A DNA stretch of 64,000 nt from Desmodus rotundus (Eukaryota > Chordata > Mammalia > Chiroptera > Phyllostomidae), in NCBI RefSeq assembly GCF_022682495.2, contig NC_071398.1:96437705-96501704 (forward strand), written 5' to 3'. Each line of letters opens with the position of its first letter. The stretch's first letter is position 1. Below the pieces are notes generated by a model. That model was given only the letters and a program-made list of their open reading frames with translations, searched no databases and was not told the origin of the DNA. Made by a program: the position numbers and the translations under genes. Of this stretch, positions 1 through 11,834 are shown in pieces.

Positions 1-470
1 CATCTGTAGAGTTTAACAAAAAAGCTACTGTTTAATGTTTATTCTATACAATGGGCAGGGGGAGGGTAAGTCCCCAGCAAACTGTGAGAAAAAGCCTCAG
101 TTATTAAGATTCAGAAGGAGGGCCAACTCATTTCATGTCAGTTTCTTCAATCATTTCCTGGCAAAGTGAGCGATTTAAACAGAAATGTGTTTCGAGGAGG
201 AAAACAAATTATAAGCAGAAAGGAGACCACATTCTAGTGGACAGTACTAGCCAGCCCACACATGTTGATAATTACTGCTGGGGCAGAGGAGGGCAACGAA
301 GACGCTCCACTCCAGGTTCTTGTCCAGTGTTTTCCCCTCAGGCCACTGACCGGCTCATTAGCAGTGACTCACAGCTGAGCAACTGGGGGAAACAGGAGTT
401 CGGGTCAGCTTGACGGCGTAGATGGTGACAGTGGCGTGTTTTGCAATGACTGTGAAAGGAATTGACTACT
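1..470 (-). other. Possible terminal exon and poly(A) site, minus strand
   Basis: Read on the minus strand, this stretch has the order of a last exon. A pyrimidine-rich tract ending in CAG lies near 450. About 400 bases without a long frame follow, then a TGTA element directly upstream of an AATAAA hexamer (plus-strand 38-43), then a T-rich GTT-containing stretch at about 12-23 that could be the downstream element. The one frame open across the putative acceptor runs about 30 codons to a stop near 370. I do not recognise the peptide and cannot name a gene. The alternative is a chance arrangement of common motifs. Confidence 0.25.
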
Positions 471-867
471 TTAAACTAAATGTAGTAAACAATGAACAAA
501 TACCAGAATGCACCCTCACATGTCTTTGTTTTTAAAGCAGGGTCCTGGTCAGGGTTTAGAGAGATGTTTGAGGTTCACAGGACAGACCTGGACATGTTCG
601 CTACCCTAATAGTTCCAAGCCCACTCTCAATTGTTAATAAACCCAAGTTTATTAACGTCCAATAATCATGGGGAATGCAAGGACCTTATGAGATTGTGAT
701 AAATATTTAAGGTCAGCAAAATGTTTGCCTCTGGTTACCCAGGCAGGAAGTGTGGGCAAACCAGTTTGGGTCCAGTTGGTCTGGTGGGAGAAGGAGAAAG
801 CCCCTCTGCCAAAGAGTTTCAATATGCCCTAAGGGTAATGTGACTGCTCACACATTTGAGGGAATTC
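471..867. other. Unassigned non-coding stretch
   Basis: No gene, RNA or repeat was recognised here. Base composition is ordinary for the window and reading frames are short. Confidence 0.4.
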
Positions 868-1060
868 CGTTCAATTTACTGAGTTCCTGCCATGTCTGAG
901 GCCCTGGAGAAGGGGGAGGCAGCTATAGGAGGGAACATTTAGAGATGGGTAAACTATAGCCTCTGTTCTCCTTGTAATTATAATCTAGAAGGAAGAATTA
1001 AAGCAGTAGATACATAGCCATCATAGGAGGCAAAATAGAGTCAGTAAGACAAGAATAGAA
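868..1060 (-). mobile_element. L2 LINE fragment, 3' end, antisense
   Basis: The sequence keeps the antisense L2 tail pattern: a tract like tactgagttcctgccatgtctgaggc, degraded, followed further on by a block resembling 'ctctgttctcc...aatctagaagg'. These correspond to the reverse complement of the L2 3' end. It is diverged, has no target-site duplication, and is ancient. The family call is from remembered consensus. Confidence 0.45.
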
Positions 1061-2079
1061 ACAGTTATATAGTGATTTTCCCCCCCAAAATGTCTGTTTG
1101 TACTTTTAGAGAAAGAGGGTTTGGAGTGGCCAGTTGATTTCTCTTACCTCTGAAAAATCTGCCCACTGGCCAAGAATCTGAGGAAGAAACTGTTTGGAAA
1201 CCATCTCCAGCTCTGACAGCAAGGACTTCCGCATCCCTTCATTCTGCTTTTGGTGTTCAGCCTTAGGTCTCCAGTGAGAATTTAGCGATAGGCTTCTCTA
1301 GGTGACATCCAGCCAGCCCGGCACCTGATACCACAGATGCCTGGATGAGATCCAGGGTATTGGTCCCAGAAACCATGATGAATATTAGACGCCACCAAAC
1401 ACTGTATACCTTCCACCTTGTTTTTGACCTGACCTAGGCCTGTATCTCTCACCTATGGCCCACAATCTGGGTCTTCCCTGGGCCAAAGCCCAGAGATCTT
1501 TGGTTTTTTTTAGACAGAAACTTCCAAACATGCTGACTTTGACCTTTCCTTGTGCTAATTTTTTAGCTTGAATGTTTGCTCTGGCCAGAGACAGTTTAGT
1601 CTAGTTCACCAGCTACTTTTATCACATAACTTAAGGTTAGTCCAGACTGGAAGTGGGCTCCAGCTACACCTCAGTTATTAATTCAACAGCTGTTGGGTTC
1701 TAAGGAAGCTCCCGGTAGAAGTGGGCAAAGTGACAGGATATCAGTGCTGCCAAACCACGCCCTTCCTCCGTCTCCATTGCAGTCTAAACTGACTGCCAAG
1801 TTACTTGTGGGTGCTTTCCTTTGAGGGATCTCGACACTTGCCACAAAAAATAAAGCCAGATGTTTTCAAGGATTTGATTCCTCTTCAGACCCACCGATGT
1901 ACCACTCCTCAGATCAAAGGCACCTGCCTTTGAAACTTGAACTCTGGTGATGCAAGTCATACAAAGTCCAGAGTGTCTAGGTCCAAACGGGGCTATTTCC
2001 GTAATGGTCACCCATTCAATGTTTCTTGGGAGAATATATTTTCCCACTGCTTCTTACCATCGTTCCCCCTATTGTTTCA
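1061..2079. other. Unassigned non-coding stretch
   Basis: Nothing recognisable as a gene or repeat family. Two short overlapping open frames of 60-106 codons near 1784-2267 have no domain or compositional support and continue into the neighbouring L2. Confidence 0.4.
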
Positions 2080-2590
2080 TTCCTTCAGTCAATCACTCGA
2101 TTAGTCATCCAATATTTATTGAGTTCCTGCTATGTGACCGGGACTGTTCTAGGTATAGGAATACATCAGGGAGATCAACACAAAAGACGAAAACTCCTGC
2201 CTTCATGGAGCTTATTACAGTAAGAGCAAAACAACAAATACATTGGCATAGTATATGTTTATACTAAGGGCCACAATTGGAATAAGGAAAATAAAGTAGG
2301 GGAAAGAGATAAGGAGGTTGGGGAAAGAGGAAAGCGAGTTGAACAGGGCATGTCTAGGTTAACACCCTGAGAGACTCGGAAGAACTGGCAAAGGGAGGCC
2401 GAGAGGAACGGCCAGTGAGGTAGGAGGAAAACGAGGGGCATGTGGCTCTGGAGATCAGGAGGATGAGATGAGGACTGAGAACTGATTTGCCAGCGTGGAG
2501 GCCACTGGTCGTTGGATAACAGGGCTTTGATGGAGGTGAAAGTCTGATTGTAGCATTAAAGAAATAGTGGGAGAAGCATATGAAAAGGTT
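2080..2590 (-). mobile_element. L2 LINE, antisense, with reverse transcriptase remnant
   Basis: The plus strand begins with the reversed L2 tail (caatatttattgagttcctg near 2110) and continues into reversed coding sequence. On the minus strand, bases 2405-2431 translate to FSSYLTGRS, a piece I associate with the L2 reverse transcriptase ORF. The frame around it (about 80 codons) is otherwise decayed. About 500 bp of the element remain. It abuts an L1 fragment in the opposite orientation at about 2590. Confidence 0.65.
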
Positions 2591-3292
2591 CATTATCATT
2601 AGTCTTCAAGAAAATGCAAATTAACAGCATAACGAGAGACCAATATGTCCCTGCAGGTTGGATTAAGTCAAAAGGACACCCCCACCAAGTGTTGGAGAGT
2701 CGGTGGAGATTTGCGTTGCTGGTGGCCATGTCAGTTGGTACAACCGCTTTGAAAATTAACTGGTGGTATCTTCTGAGCTAAACGCAGCCCTAAGACCCAA
2801 CAGTTCCACTCCTGGCTACATGTCCGATAGAAACGAGTGTTTGTGCGCAACCAAACACGTATAAGGATGCTCACAGAAGCTTTTTCACAATAGCAAAAAT
2901 TGGACCAACCCAAATATCTACTCGTAGAATGGACAAATTGTGGTATGTTTGTACAATGGAATATAAGAAGGAAAAAAAAAAAGCTACTTCTGTGCTCAGT
3001 GACATAGATGAATCTCACAGAAACAATACTGCATGAGAAAAGCTAGACACAAGAGTGCATACTGCATGACTCCATCAATATAACATCCCAAAGCAGGAGG
3101 GACGAATCTGCGGTGACAGAGCACGAACGAGGTGTGCCCTTTGAAGGACAGCACCCGGGAAGGGGCATGAGGGAGCTTTTCCTGAGAACTGGTATCTTTC
3201 TAATCCCGACCAGAGTCGTGCCTAATTAAGTGCTAGGCACTTAAGATCTGTGAACTCCATTGTATGTAAATCATATGTTAATTAAAAAATTA
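2590..3292 (+). mobile_element. Old L1 (L1M-type) ORF2 end plus 3' UTR
   Basis: This carries the recognisable order of an old mammalian L1 tail. First come the ORF2-terminal blocks ('ttggtacaaccgctttg', 'ccactcctggctacatgt', 'acaatggaatataagaagg', 'gatgaatctcacagaaac'). A 3' UTR ending 'cacttaagatctgtg...tgtatgtaaatcatatg' and a short A-rich end follow. The reading frame is broken by many stops and shifts, so no protein is made. No target-site duplication is visible, consistent with great age. Confidence 0.75.
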
Positions 3293-5329
3293 GAAGAATA
3301 ACTGGGCAAAGACAGGAGGGACAACTTTCTCATGTGTTCCCTCAACATCAGCATGAACTTCTGAGCGCAGAACCTTAGAGTGGGAAAGGGTCCCATGAAG
3401 CGTCTTCCATGGGAGCCTGGGAGGCAATGCTGCTTCCCTGCAAACTGGACTTTGGATACGTGCCTTCGAGTGTGAATCACGTTTCTAGATGTCTGCATGT
3501 AACTTTGGTTGGTTCTTTCAATTATAGTGGTGTGGCAGCCAAGAGACAAAGTACAGCAAAACAGATTTCGGGGAAGCTTAAGGAGCAATTCCCTTAAGCA
3601 TCAAAGCCCCTGAAACATGTGTTCCCTATGGAGATGCGAAACTGGGGCCAACTCCTCCCTGCGATTTATTAAAAGAAGCACCATCTCTTGAGTTGAGAAG
3701 GTGTATTTCCTGTAAAAAGCAGAGGGTGTTCCAATTCAAATCCTGGATTACTCCAACCTGAGAGCTTCTCTGCATACGAAAAAAATATAAAAACTTTTCT
3801 AGCTTGAACAGCATCAGTTACATGTTTTAAGGGAAGCCGGGATAAAACTAACCCACAAGGATGCTCAAAGTGATGTTGCACGTACACCCAGCAGAACCTC
3901 TCAACTGGTTTTGAGGCTCAGTCCAGCTCGGCCCAGTGAGCAGCTTTTCCCTTTTTGTTGATTTGGGAATAGGTAATGACACAGCGTCGAGCTAAAGTCC
4001 TCTCTCCCTTGAAACTAAGGCAGCTTCCGGAGATACACCCTTAGCTGACAAAGAGCACAGACAGAGCCACACAAAGCACCCTGGGGCGATCATCCACAGT
4101 GCCGTGCGGGACAGCAGTATGGCCTGGAGCTCTTGAAGCAGGTGGCTTGCCTGGAGGGACCCTTCCTCCTGCCTTCTCTCATTGGTGCACCAAGGCCATG
4201 GAGGAAGGGTGGTCTTCTCTTCCCTGCAGCAGGTACAAACCCAAAGGGGGTGGGAACTGGCTGTGGGGACAGGTGGTGCAGCGGGGAACGAAGGGGTCCC
4301 TTTTGTGGGAAGAAGACGTGGAGGCGGGGAGTGGAGAGGGGAGTCAGGGAGACCCTGCCTGCAATCCGTGCTGGAGGGAGTTATGTAACTGAGGTTTCCT
4401 CAGCACCAGGGCCACAGAAGCCCTGGTCACAACTGAAAACACACACACCAGTCTGGATGATAGTATCTTTTGGGGCAGTGAATTTCAAGACATTCTTCCG
4501 GTAGGAGAGGATGGGAGGATAAGAAAGACAACAAAAAGAGGTTTTGGCCTTCAGCTCCTGCCAGCAACACAATGTACACACAGAAATGGCCAGTCAGCGG
4601 CCAAAATCACACTCACATGCAGCTGACGTGGTAGGTTTTCATCACCTGTGCCGACTGAGAGGCGAATGGGTGTTGGCTAGTCAGTCTTTTAAAGATACAC
4701 TCAGATAACCTTTTAAAGGTTATTTTAAACAACATATTTTAATTTTTCAAGAGCTAAGTTAAACAATAAATTTCATGATAATTTTAAAAGGTTGGTTGAA
4801 GTGTGGAGAAAAGGAGACTCACATATAGGCATATAAATTTGTAAATACTTTTTTTTCTGTAAAGCAGGTTGGCACTATGTACCAAAACTCTTAAAATGTG
4901 AATTTTATCTACTTAGTAATTCTAATTCTTGTAATTTTTAGGTATATCACCAGAATGGTTTTTCAGAGATTGTGCTGTTTACACCAAAGGATAATATCCC
5001 AGCATCAGAAATGATGCTTCCAAGAGCGTATTCGTGGATAGGGAAATGGAGAAACGTGTGCAAGGCATGCCGATGAGTGGGAAAACCATGTCAGAAAACA
5101 CGCTGAAATGCAGTGTGAATAGTACTATTTTGTAAATAATTGTGTAAATAGTTGCACACACACAGAAAACAACCTTTTACTTTTTATAAGGAGTATCCAC
5201 CTTAAAATCATTTCTGTTGAAAAGCTTCAAATTTCTTTATTTCCGACTGTCAGGAGTCAGCTGGAAATAGAGGGAAAGAGAGACGAAGCAGTGAAATGTA
5301 GGTGTTAAGATGAAATGTGTTAGGGCACC
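3293..5329. other. Mostly unassigned; AT-rich possible LINE relic at 4680-5160
   Basis: No exon was recognised. Bases 4100-4400 are GC-rich and purine-rich. They hold overlapping frames of up to 123 codons, without domains, that look like by-products of composition. Bases 4680-5160 are AT-rich, with phrases faintly like an old L1 3' region ('taggtatatcaccagaatgg'). I cannot assign a family. Confidence 0.35.
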
Positions 5330-5445
5330 AAGTCAGTGCTTCTCGGTCGACTGTGTTGACGTTAGAATCACCAGAAATATTCTGATTAACTTGGTCTGCT
5401 CTGCCCCAAGCTGGTATTGCTAAAGCTTCAGGTGACCAACCACAG
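5330..5445 (+). mobile_element. MER5-like hAT fragment (tentative)
   Basis: A start like 'cagtgcttctcgg', a middle 'gttagaatcacc', and an end 'gcttcaggtgacc' follow the order of MER5A, a non-autonomous Charlie-type hAT element of eutherians. It is diverged, and the expected 8-bp target duplication is not readable. Confidence 0.35.
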
Positions 5446-5899
5446 GTGACCAACCTATTTTTAAAAGGCCTGCTCAGAGCTCTACCTGCTAGCAGGTGGA
5501 CTGATCAATTCTAGAGGTCAGCATAATTACAAGTTCCCAAAATTTTAAAAATTAAGTGGCGAAAGGAAAAGTTCTTGGTCCACGTAGGCAGTAATATTCG
5601 AGAGCAGGCTGCCCTGCCATCTGTGAAGGAGCTCTGCTTCGACTAGAACATGTGATCACACGTTTCCAGTTTCTGGAAGTGTTATCCAGTTGCTGCAATT
5701 CACGATCTTTTCCCACAGGAAAATTACAGACTTACAGATTCCATGCTACAGCCACAGGGGAACTGCCACCTACCAGGCTGAGAAACCTCTGGGCTTTCCC
5801 TTGGCTCCTGGCTAGAGGCCAACATCACCACCGTGGCTTAGGAGGTCCCCGGGGCCCACCGCCCACCTACTTCTTCATCCTTGTGTCTCACAGCATTCC
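5446..5899. other. Unassigned non-coding stretch
   Basis: No feature was recognised. An 84-codon frame at 5652-5906 shows no domain. Confidence 0.4.
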
Positions 5900-6385
5900 C
5901 TGGTGACTTCTGGGCTTTGGCCACAGAGGTCTTCTCTCTGTCCCATAGACTCCCACCATCCCTCCCACCATAGCCTCCACTCACGGGCTATGCCCTCTGC
6001 CCACAGCACTGTCCCCTCCCTCTTGTCCATCTCATTCCTGCTCATCCTTCAGACTGTCACCTCCACGAGGTGACCTGCCCAGACCCCCTGAGCAGGCCAT
6101 ACCCCTCTTTTACATGTTTGAAGAGCACAGTACTCTCTCCTTCAGAGTGCTCCTCCTAGGTATGGTCTTGCATTCATTCACCTGTGAGATTCCTGGACTA
6201 ACACCTATTCCCCGCCATTGGGTCAGCTCCATGTGGGCCAGCTCTGCTTCCTGAATACCTCCCTGGTATTCAGTTGGCACAGGGCTTCACACATAGCAAG
6301 GCTCAAGAATGCTTTTAATGAGTGGGTGAGTGGATAAATATATGAATGAATGAATGAATGAATGAATGAATGAATGAATGAATAG
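5900..6385 (+). mobile_element. L2 LINE 3' end, sense, with expanded tail
   Basis: This is a pyrimidine-rich L2 3' region with the usual sequence of blocks ('tgctcatccttcagac', 'tgtcacctccacgagg', 'tggcacagggcttcacacatag', then 'caagaatgcttttaatgag'). It ends in a (TGAA)n tail at 6342-6383. L2 elements normally end with a few such tetramers. Here the tail has expanded to about ten units, so it doubles as a microsatellite. Confidence 0.75.
6342..6383. repeat. (TGAA)n microsatellite
   Basis: About 10 nearly perfect TGAA units, seeded by the tail of the preceding L2 element. Likely length-polymorphic. Confidence 0.9.
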
Positions 6386-9102
6386 TGGTTTGGCTATACT
6401 GGTAGGACTTCCTACTATTTAAGTTGTTGATGGCAGTCGCTGATTTCAAGTGCACCATCCACACCCCTTGCAGGAAAACAAGACCTTCTGAAAAGTAAGT
6501 GTGTCTCTAATGTATCACCACAGTCAGAGTCTTGAGCCTGGCTTGAGGGACAAAACTGAACTGCAAATGAAGAGTGTTTTCCTCAGCCATGACTCTGCCT
6601 CAGTTAGCACGTACACACTGGCTCTACCGCAGTGCACTGGACGTGAACCACATACAAGCTGCTTCCTGGCATCCCATTAGCAGGCTCTGCCCGTCCAGGT
6701 CTCTCCCCGGAGCTTGTTTTGACATGCTGAAACTTTCACATACCTAGAGCCCAAAGCAGTGCATTTCTCAGCTGGAGTCCAAGTAGGCATTTAACGTGTG
6801 TGGAGGGGCTTGTGTGAGAGCACAGCTTTGGCCTAAGCAGCTCATGACATGGATGGTGCTGGAAGCCCAGTCTGACTGAGGGGACGAGGGGCCCTGGACG
6901 TACCTTGCTCCGACGGAAGAGCACGAGTTCCCCCTGAGGAAGTGATCAGACTTGTCAACGGCAACAGTAGATGCAAAAAGATGATGGAATTCTATCTTCA
7001 TGGCACTGAGGGAAAAGAATGTTGAACTAAGAATAGTATGTCTGATTATATTTTCATTAAAAATGGCTTCATAGACAATATTCTTGGGCCTACACAGCCT
7101 TGGGTTTACCCTAGAAAGATGCAACACTGAATATACTTTGGGAGAAAGTTCTAAAGAAGAAAAACATATCCAGGAATTGCTAGAAGAGATGAGAAATAAA
7201 GGGTGGTCAACTATTTTGGTGAAGGTTATTGTTCTCTTTTTGGAAAATCTAGGACCAAAGAAAAGCAAAAGGAGAAGTATCTAATCCAGAGCTAAAATTC
7301 AGACAGCATGAATACATGAATATGGAGACAAAACAGTATTTTTCAGGGCAAGATAAAAGTATTGGTACATTAAGCAACCAATACGGGCATACGAACATAC
7401 ATATGGATCTTTCAAGAAGAAAGAGAATATACCACAATTTAAACAGTGGGAGAAAATGCAGTCTATCCCTTGGGAAGCAGGAAAGGAGAATACGGGACCT
7501 GGAGGAAGCTTTGGAAATGAACACAGATGGACTCTCTGGGCTGCTCAAGGTAGTGAACTGGGCTCTGGCAGAGACTTGGGGAGCGGCAGAATTAAAAGAC
7601 ACTTTGTTTTGGAGGACAAATCCTTGGTGACCTGGACGAGGTTATTCGTTTTCTTTTCTGACCACGGCAAAGTTGAGGAGCCTCGAAGTTGGCCACTGTG
7701 TAATCAAATGAAGCTATTCGGAAAACAGGGATTGTTTCTCCTGCCCTGGGTGCCAGGGAGGTTCTTGGAAGTCTTCCCAGCTCTCCAACTTCAAGTTAGG
7801 GAGCTGGCTGTCAGAGACAAGTGTTGGGCCAGGCTAGTCACCATCACATTTACGTGCAGATCACATGGTCTCTCCATGGGGTTTGTTCCCTAGGCTAGAG
7901 ACAAAGGACAAATGAATTGTTTGCGCAGCAGCCATACCTGCCCACCAGTTACAGAGTTCCTTAAGAGACAAAAATCCCTGAACACTGGGAATTTGTGTAT
8001 TTGACTTTCCCATACATGCAGAACCCAACCATTTGACTTTTAGAGTAAATGCAAAATGAAAGGAAGGTTTTCTTACCCCAGAAGAAAGTGACTTCCTGGG
8101 TTGGACTGGCTTGTGTGGGCAATTTTCTAGTCCCTTGAACATTCCAAGTTCAAAGGGATGCATTGTTCTCAAGACAGAATGATAATGAAGGACACATGTA
8201 TTTATTGTGTGAAAAAAGGCTCATTGGTATTTCCTTCTTTCCAAGTGGGGTCTATGTTCCCTGGCTTGAAATAAAACAACGACAGAGCTGGGAACGCCTG
8301 GAAAGTCTCAGTTCTGGAAGGATTTCCAGTGACCAGGGAGTCTGAGTACCGGCCTCTGCGGGAAGAGGTTCCAACATCCATTTGGCAAAGCGAGCCCCAC
8401 GGCCAGCTGGAGGAGCATTCCAGGGGAGACACCTCCTAGAATGTACCAAGGAGCCCTGGGAAGCTCAGATTTATTACCCTTCATTCCCAGGAGAAGAAAT
8501 CATGGGGGTGCACATGCGTTGCCATTGCCCAGCATTAGCCCTCTCGAGGGTAAACACAATGGAAATGAAAGAGCATAGGAAAGGGCTTTTAGGGCCCACC
8601 ACTTAATTCCCATTGGGTGCACCTAATCTTTCTTGGGTTCTGGTAGCAAAGATTAAACAGCGTGCAAATGCATTTCTGCAACTTCCCCAAGGTAAATGTC
8701 TTCTTGACAATGTTGCTGATTGGTTCATCTTGCCTCCCTCATTTTTCAGGACTCCAAGGGGTTTCTAAAGTTTTGGGTAGGCACTCTTGCACAGAGTCGT
8801 GGTAACAAGTCTAATTAATAGAAAATACTGTCTCACACATATATCCAGCCTGCAGATTGTGTAAAACTGGATGCACAACCTGGTTTCTTTATCACTTTAG
8901 CCTATAAAACCTGATTACCTTTCCCATAATCAGACTTGGAGATGTGTGTATCTTCGTAATTCAGGCCTCATAGTTTTTACCTCTTTGAAATTCCATAGAA
9001 CTTGATCAAGATAATCTGTGCTTGCCAAAAAATGATCATTTCTACTTAGTGCCAAAGGATTCTCAAAGGCTTAAACTTTTGTTGGCCAGATATACTATGG
9101 TC
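6386..9102. other. Unassigned 2.7 kb, no gene recognised
   Basis: No repeat family or exon was identified. Several short frames lie at 7084-7893 on the plus strand (66, 104 and 145 codons in different registers). They share no domain, no consistent frame and no splice architecture that I can defend. The sequence around 7100-7640 is A-rich and could be an unrecognised ancient transposon. Confidence 0.35.
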
Positions 9103-9119
9103 TAAAACTCAATGGATTA
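9103..9119. repeat. Target-site duplication, left copy, of HAL1
   Basis: The 17-mer taaaactcaatggatta recurs exactly at 11098-11114, immediately after the A-rich tail of the HAL1 element. It marks the integration site. Confidence 0.9.
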
Positions 9120-11097
9120 GACCTCCAACCAAAACATAGACATACTGCCCCCTTCACAACCATAAGAAGGATAACAACTAACTTCAAAACTGAAAAAAAC
9201 CAGAACTGTCAAAAAATTGAAGTGTGTGGAAGTCCGACAACCAAGGATTTAAAGAAGAAATATTCATCCAGATGAGCAGGAGGGGAAGAGACAGGGAGCT
9301 GGGGCAGAGAGGACAGGGGGTGGTGAGGCAATGGGGGTGGCGGCCAGTGGAACAGGTGGTCCCATGTTCACATGTGGTGGATAAAAACCGGGAAGGACAC
9401 CTGGGAAGCAAGCAATCCCAGCCCCAGGCCAGACCACACAGCCCAGGGTTCCAGCACCAGGAAAATAAAGCCTCATAACTTCTGGCTGTAAAAAACAGTG
9501 GGGTTTGGGGTGGCAGAAGAAACTGCCAGTCTTTTAGGAAAGTCCATTTAAAGGAACTGCATGGTCCTAGAACTTACACAAATCTACCCACTCTGGGATT
9601 CAGCACCAGAGCAGCAGCTAGAAGGGCACCAGTTGCATACAGGAAGCGGGGAAAGTGACTGGAAATGGGGAGAGAGCCAAGCAAACAGCATTTTCCCCTC
9701 TCCAACCCCTTCCCCCACATACAGGGCTACAAAGTGATGAATCGGTTTGCCCCGCCCTGGCAAATACCTAAGGCTCTACCCCTTCAACATAACAAGTGCC
9801 CCAAGACAGGGAGTCAAAGCAGCTCTACCTAATACACAGAAACAAACACAGGGAGCTGCCAAATTGAGAAGACAAAGAAATATGGCCCAAATGAAAGAAC
9901 AGATCAAAACTCCAGAAAAAGAACTAAGCGAAACAGAGATAGCTAACCTAACAGATGTAAGGTTCAAACACTGGTGATAAGGATGCTCAGAGAACTCCTT
10001 GAGTATGGAAAATGCATAAGGGAAGAAATGAAGGCTACCCTAAGTGAAATAAAGAAAAAACCACAGGGAACCAACTGTGAAGGGAAGGGAGCTAGGGCTC
10101 AAATCAATGATTTGGAACATAAGGAAGATATAACCAGTACAGAATGAACAAACAAGAATTCAAAATAAAACAAGGAGAGAATAAGAAGACTCTGGGAAAT
10201 CTCCAAACATGCCAATAATCGAATCATAGGGATGTCAGAAGGGGAAGAGGAAGAGCAAGAAATTGAAGATTTATTTGAAAAAATAATGAAAGACTTTTCT
10301 AATTTGATGAAGGAAATAGACATACAAGGTCAGGAAGCACAGAGAGTCCCAAACAAGTTGGCCCCAAAGAGAGCCACACCAAGACACATCATAATTAAAA
10401 TGCCAAAGGTTAAAGATAAAGAGAGAATCTCAAAAGCAGGAAGAGAAAAGGAGACAGTTACCTACAAAGGAGTTCCCATAAGACTATCAGCTGATTTCTT
10501 AAAAGAAACTTTGCAGGCAAGAGGTATTTAAAGTGATGAAAAGCAAGGACTTACAACCAAGATTACTCTATCCAGCAAAGCTATCATTTAGAATGGAAGG
10601 GCACACCTTAGATAAAGTGCTTCCCAGACAAGGTAAAGCTAAAGGAGTTCATCATCACCAAGCCCTTATTATATGAAATGTTAAAGGGATTTATCTAAGA
10701 AAAAGAAAAAAATATGAACAGTAAAATGACAACAAAGTCACAACTATCAACAACTGAATCTAAAAAATAAAAACAAAAACAAACTAAGCATACAACTAGA
10801 ACAGGAACAGAATCATAGAAATGGAGATCACATGGAGGGTTATCAGCAGGGAGAGAGAAGGGTAAGAAGGGGGAAAAGGTACAGGGATTAAGAAGCATAA
10901 TTGGTAGGTACAAAATAGAAAGGGGGATGTTAGGAATAGTATAGAAAATGGAGGTGCCAAAGAACTTATATGCATGACCCATGGACATGAACTAAAGGGG
11001 AGACTGCTGGAAGGAAGGGGATACCAGGCAGAGGGGCAACAGGGAAAAAAATGGGACGACTGTAATAGCATAATCAATAAAATATACTTAAAAAAAA
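9120..11097 (+). mobile_element. HAL1-type L1 relative, near full length
   Basis: This retrotransposon is about 1.98 kb, with a 5' region (9120-9880), one ORF1-like region (9882-about 10700), and a G/A-rich 3' UTR. The 3' UTR ends tgtaatagcataatcaataa and an A-rich tail. There is no ORF2 (endonuclease/reverse transcriptase), which defines HAL1, so it must have been mobilised by L1 enzymes in trans. Both flanks carry the same 17 bp (9103-9119 and 11098-11114), so the left edge is a true integration boundary and not decay. The perfect duplication suggests moderate youth, although ORF1 is already broken. The 5' end may be the natural transcription start or a mild truncation. I know this family from bats and some other eutherians. 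Confidence 0.8.
9882..10700 (+). pseudogene. Broken HAL1/L1 ORF1 (RNA-binding protein)
   Basis: This is the relic of the L1-type ORF1 protein, an RNA-binding trimeric chaperone that coats its own transcript. The start ATG is at 9882. The opening frame runs about 31 codons and stops at 9975-9977. The central part resumes in another register and is clearest at 10232-10531. It contains an acidic run (EGEEEEQEIEDLFEKIMKD), then the conserved phrase RVPNKLAPKRATPRHIIIKM, then VTYKGVPIRLSADF, which belong to the RNA-recognition and C-terminal domains. A deletion near 10520 shifts the final part ('KSKDLQPRLLYPAKLSF', 10530 on) into a third segment. No intact protein can be made. Confidence 0.75.
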
Positions 11098-11114
11098 TAA
11101 AACTCAATGGATTA

Positions 11115-11773
11115 TTCTGGGACTGTGGGCTGGCTACTTGGTTTGGTTTTTCCTTTTCCTTTTTATTGCATTAAGAAATTTCCTTTATTAATTTTTTACC
11201 TCATGTTTTAATTATGGAATTATGAAGGTGATAGACTAGTTTAGTAAACACTATTAGATATACAACCTACATATAACAATTTTTCAGAGTTTGAAAAATT
11301 TGTCTATCAATTTCTCTCTCTCCTGAATCCATTTGAAAGTAAATCAATCATGACTTATTCTTATTTCCTCAAATAAGAATATTCTCCTACACAAACAATA
11401 GCCTGGGCACACCTAAAACACTAACAGTGGTATATCATAGTGTCTTTTTATGTCTAATTAACATTCTAATTGCTCCCAGTTGCCTCTAAAATGTCTTTCC
11501 ATTAGAATTCAATTTCTAAATTTAGCACAGTCCCACACCATTTTAATGTGGTCTTGTTTTTATGCAACTGGCTTTTAGATGGGACCACATAAGTTGATTT
11601 GTAGACTCTCCACAGTGTAGTCTGTCTCTGCGTTTCCTTGTGGTGATGTTTTAACTTGTGGCTCTAACCCTGCACTTCCTGTAAATGGAAAGTTGGGACT
11701 ACACAACCCTGAGGTCTCATACCCCATCTGTTTCCACGAGAGAAGAGGAGAAAATCTGAATCAGTTTTACATC
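11115..11773. other. AT-rich unassigned stretch
   Basis: No gene is visible. The phrase 'ggtgatgttttaacttgtgg...cacttcctgtaaatgg' near 11640-11690 resembles decayed LINE sequence, but I cannot fix family or orientation. Confidence 0.35.
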
Positions 11774-11774
11774 C

Positions 11775-11832
<58 letters not shown>
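11774..11832. repeat. (TC)n dinucleotide repeat
   Basis: About 28 nearly uninterrupted TC units, a likely polymorphic microsatellite. The apparent Leu-Ser-rich frame across it is a repeat artefact. Confidence 0.95.

Positions 11833-11834
<2 letters not shown>

Noticed and set aside
370..450. Faint likeness of a minus-strand peptide to the histone H4 C-terminus
   Set aside because: Alignment needs several gaps, lacks the conserved ending, and has no upstream H4 sequence. Treated as chance.
7084..7893. Cluster of plus-strand frames (66, 104, 145 codons)
   Set aside because: They lie in different registers without splice sites that join them, and no family is recognisable.
11776..11832. Leu-Ser-rich peptide across the (TC)n tract
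   Set aside because: A direct translation of the dinucleotide repeat.
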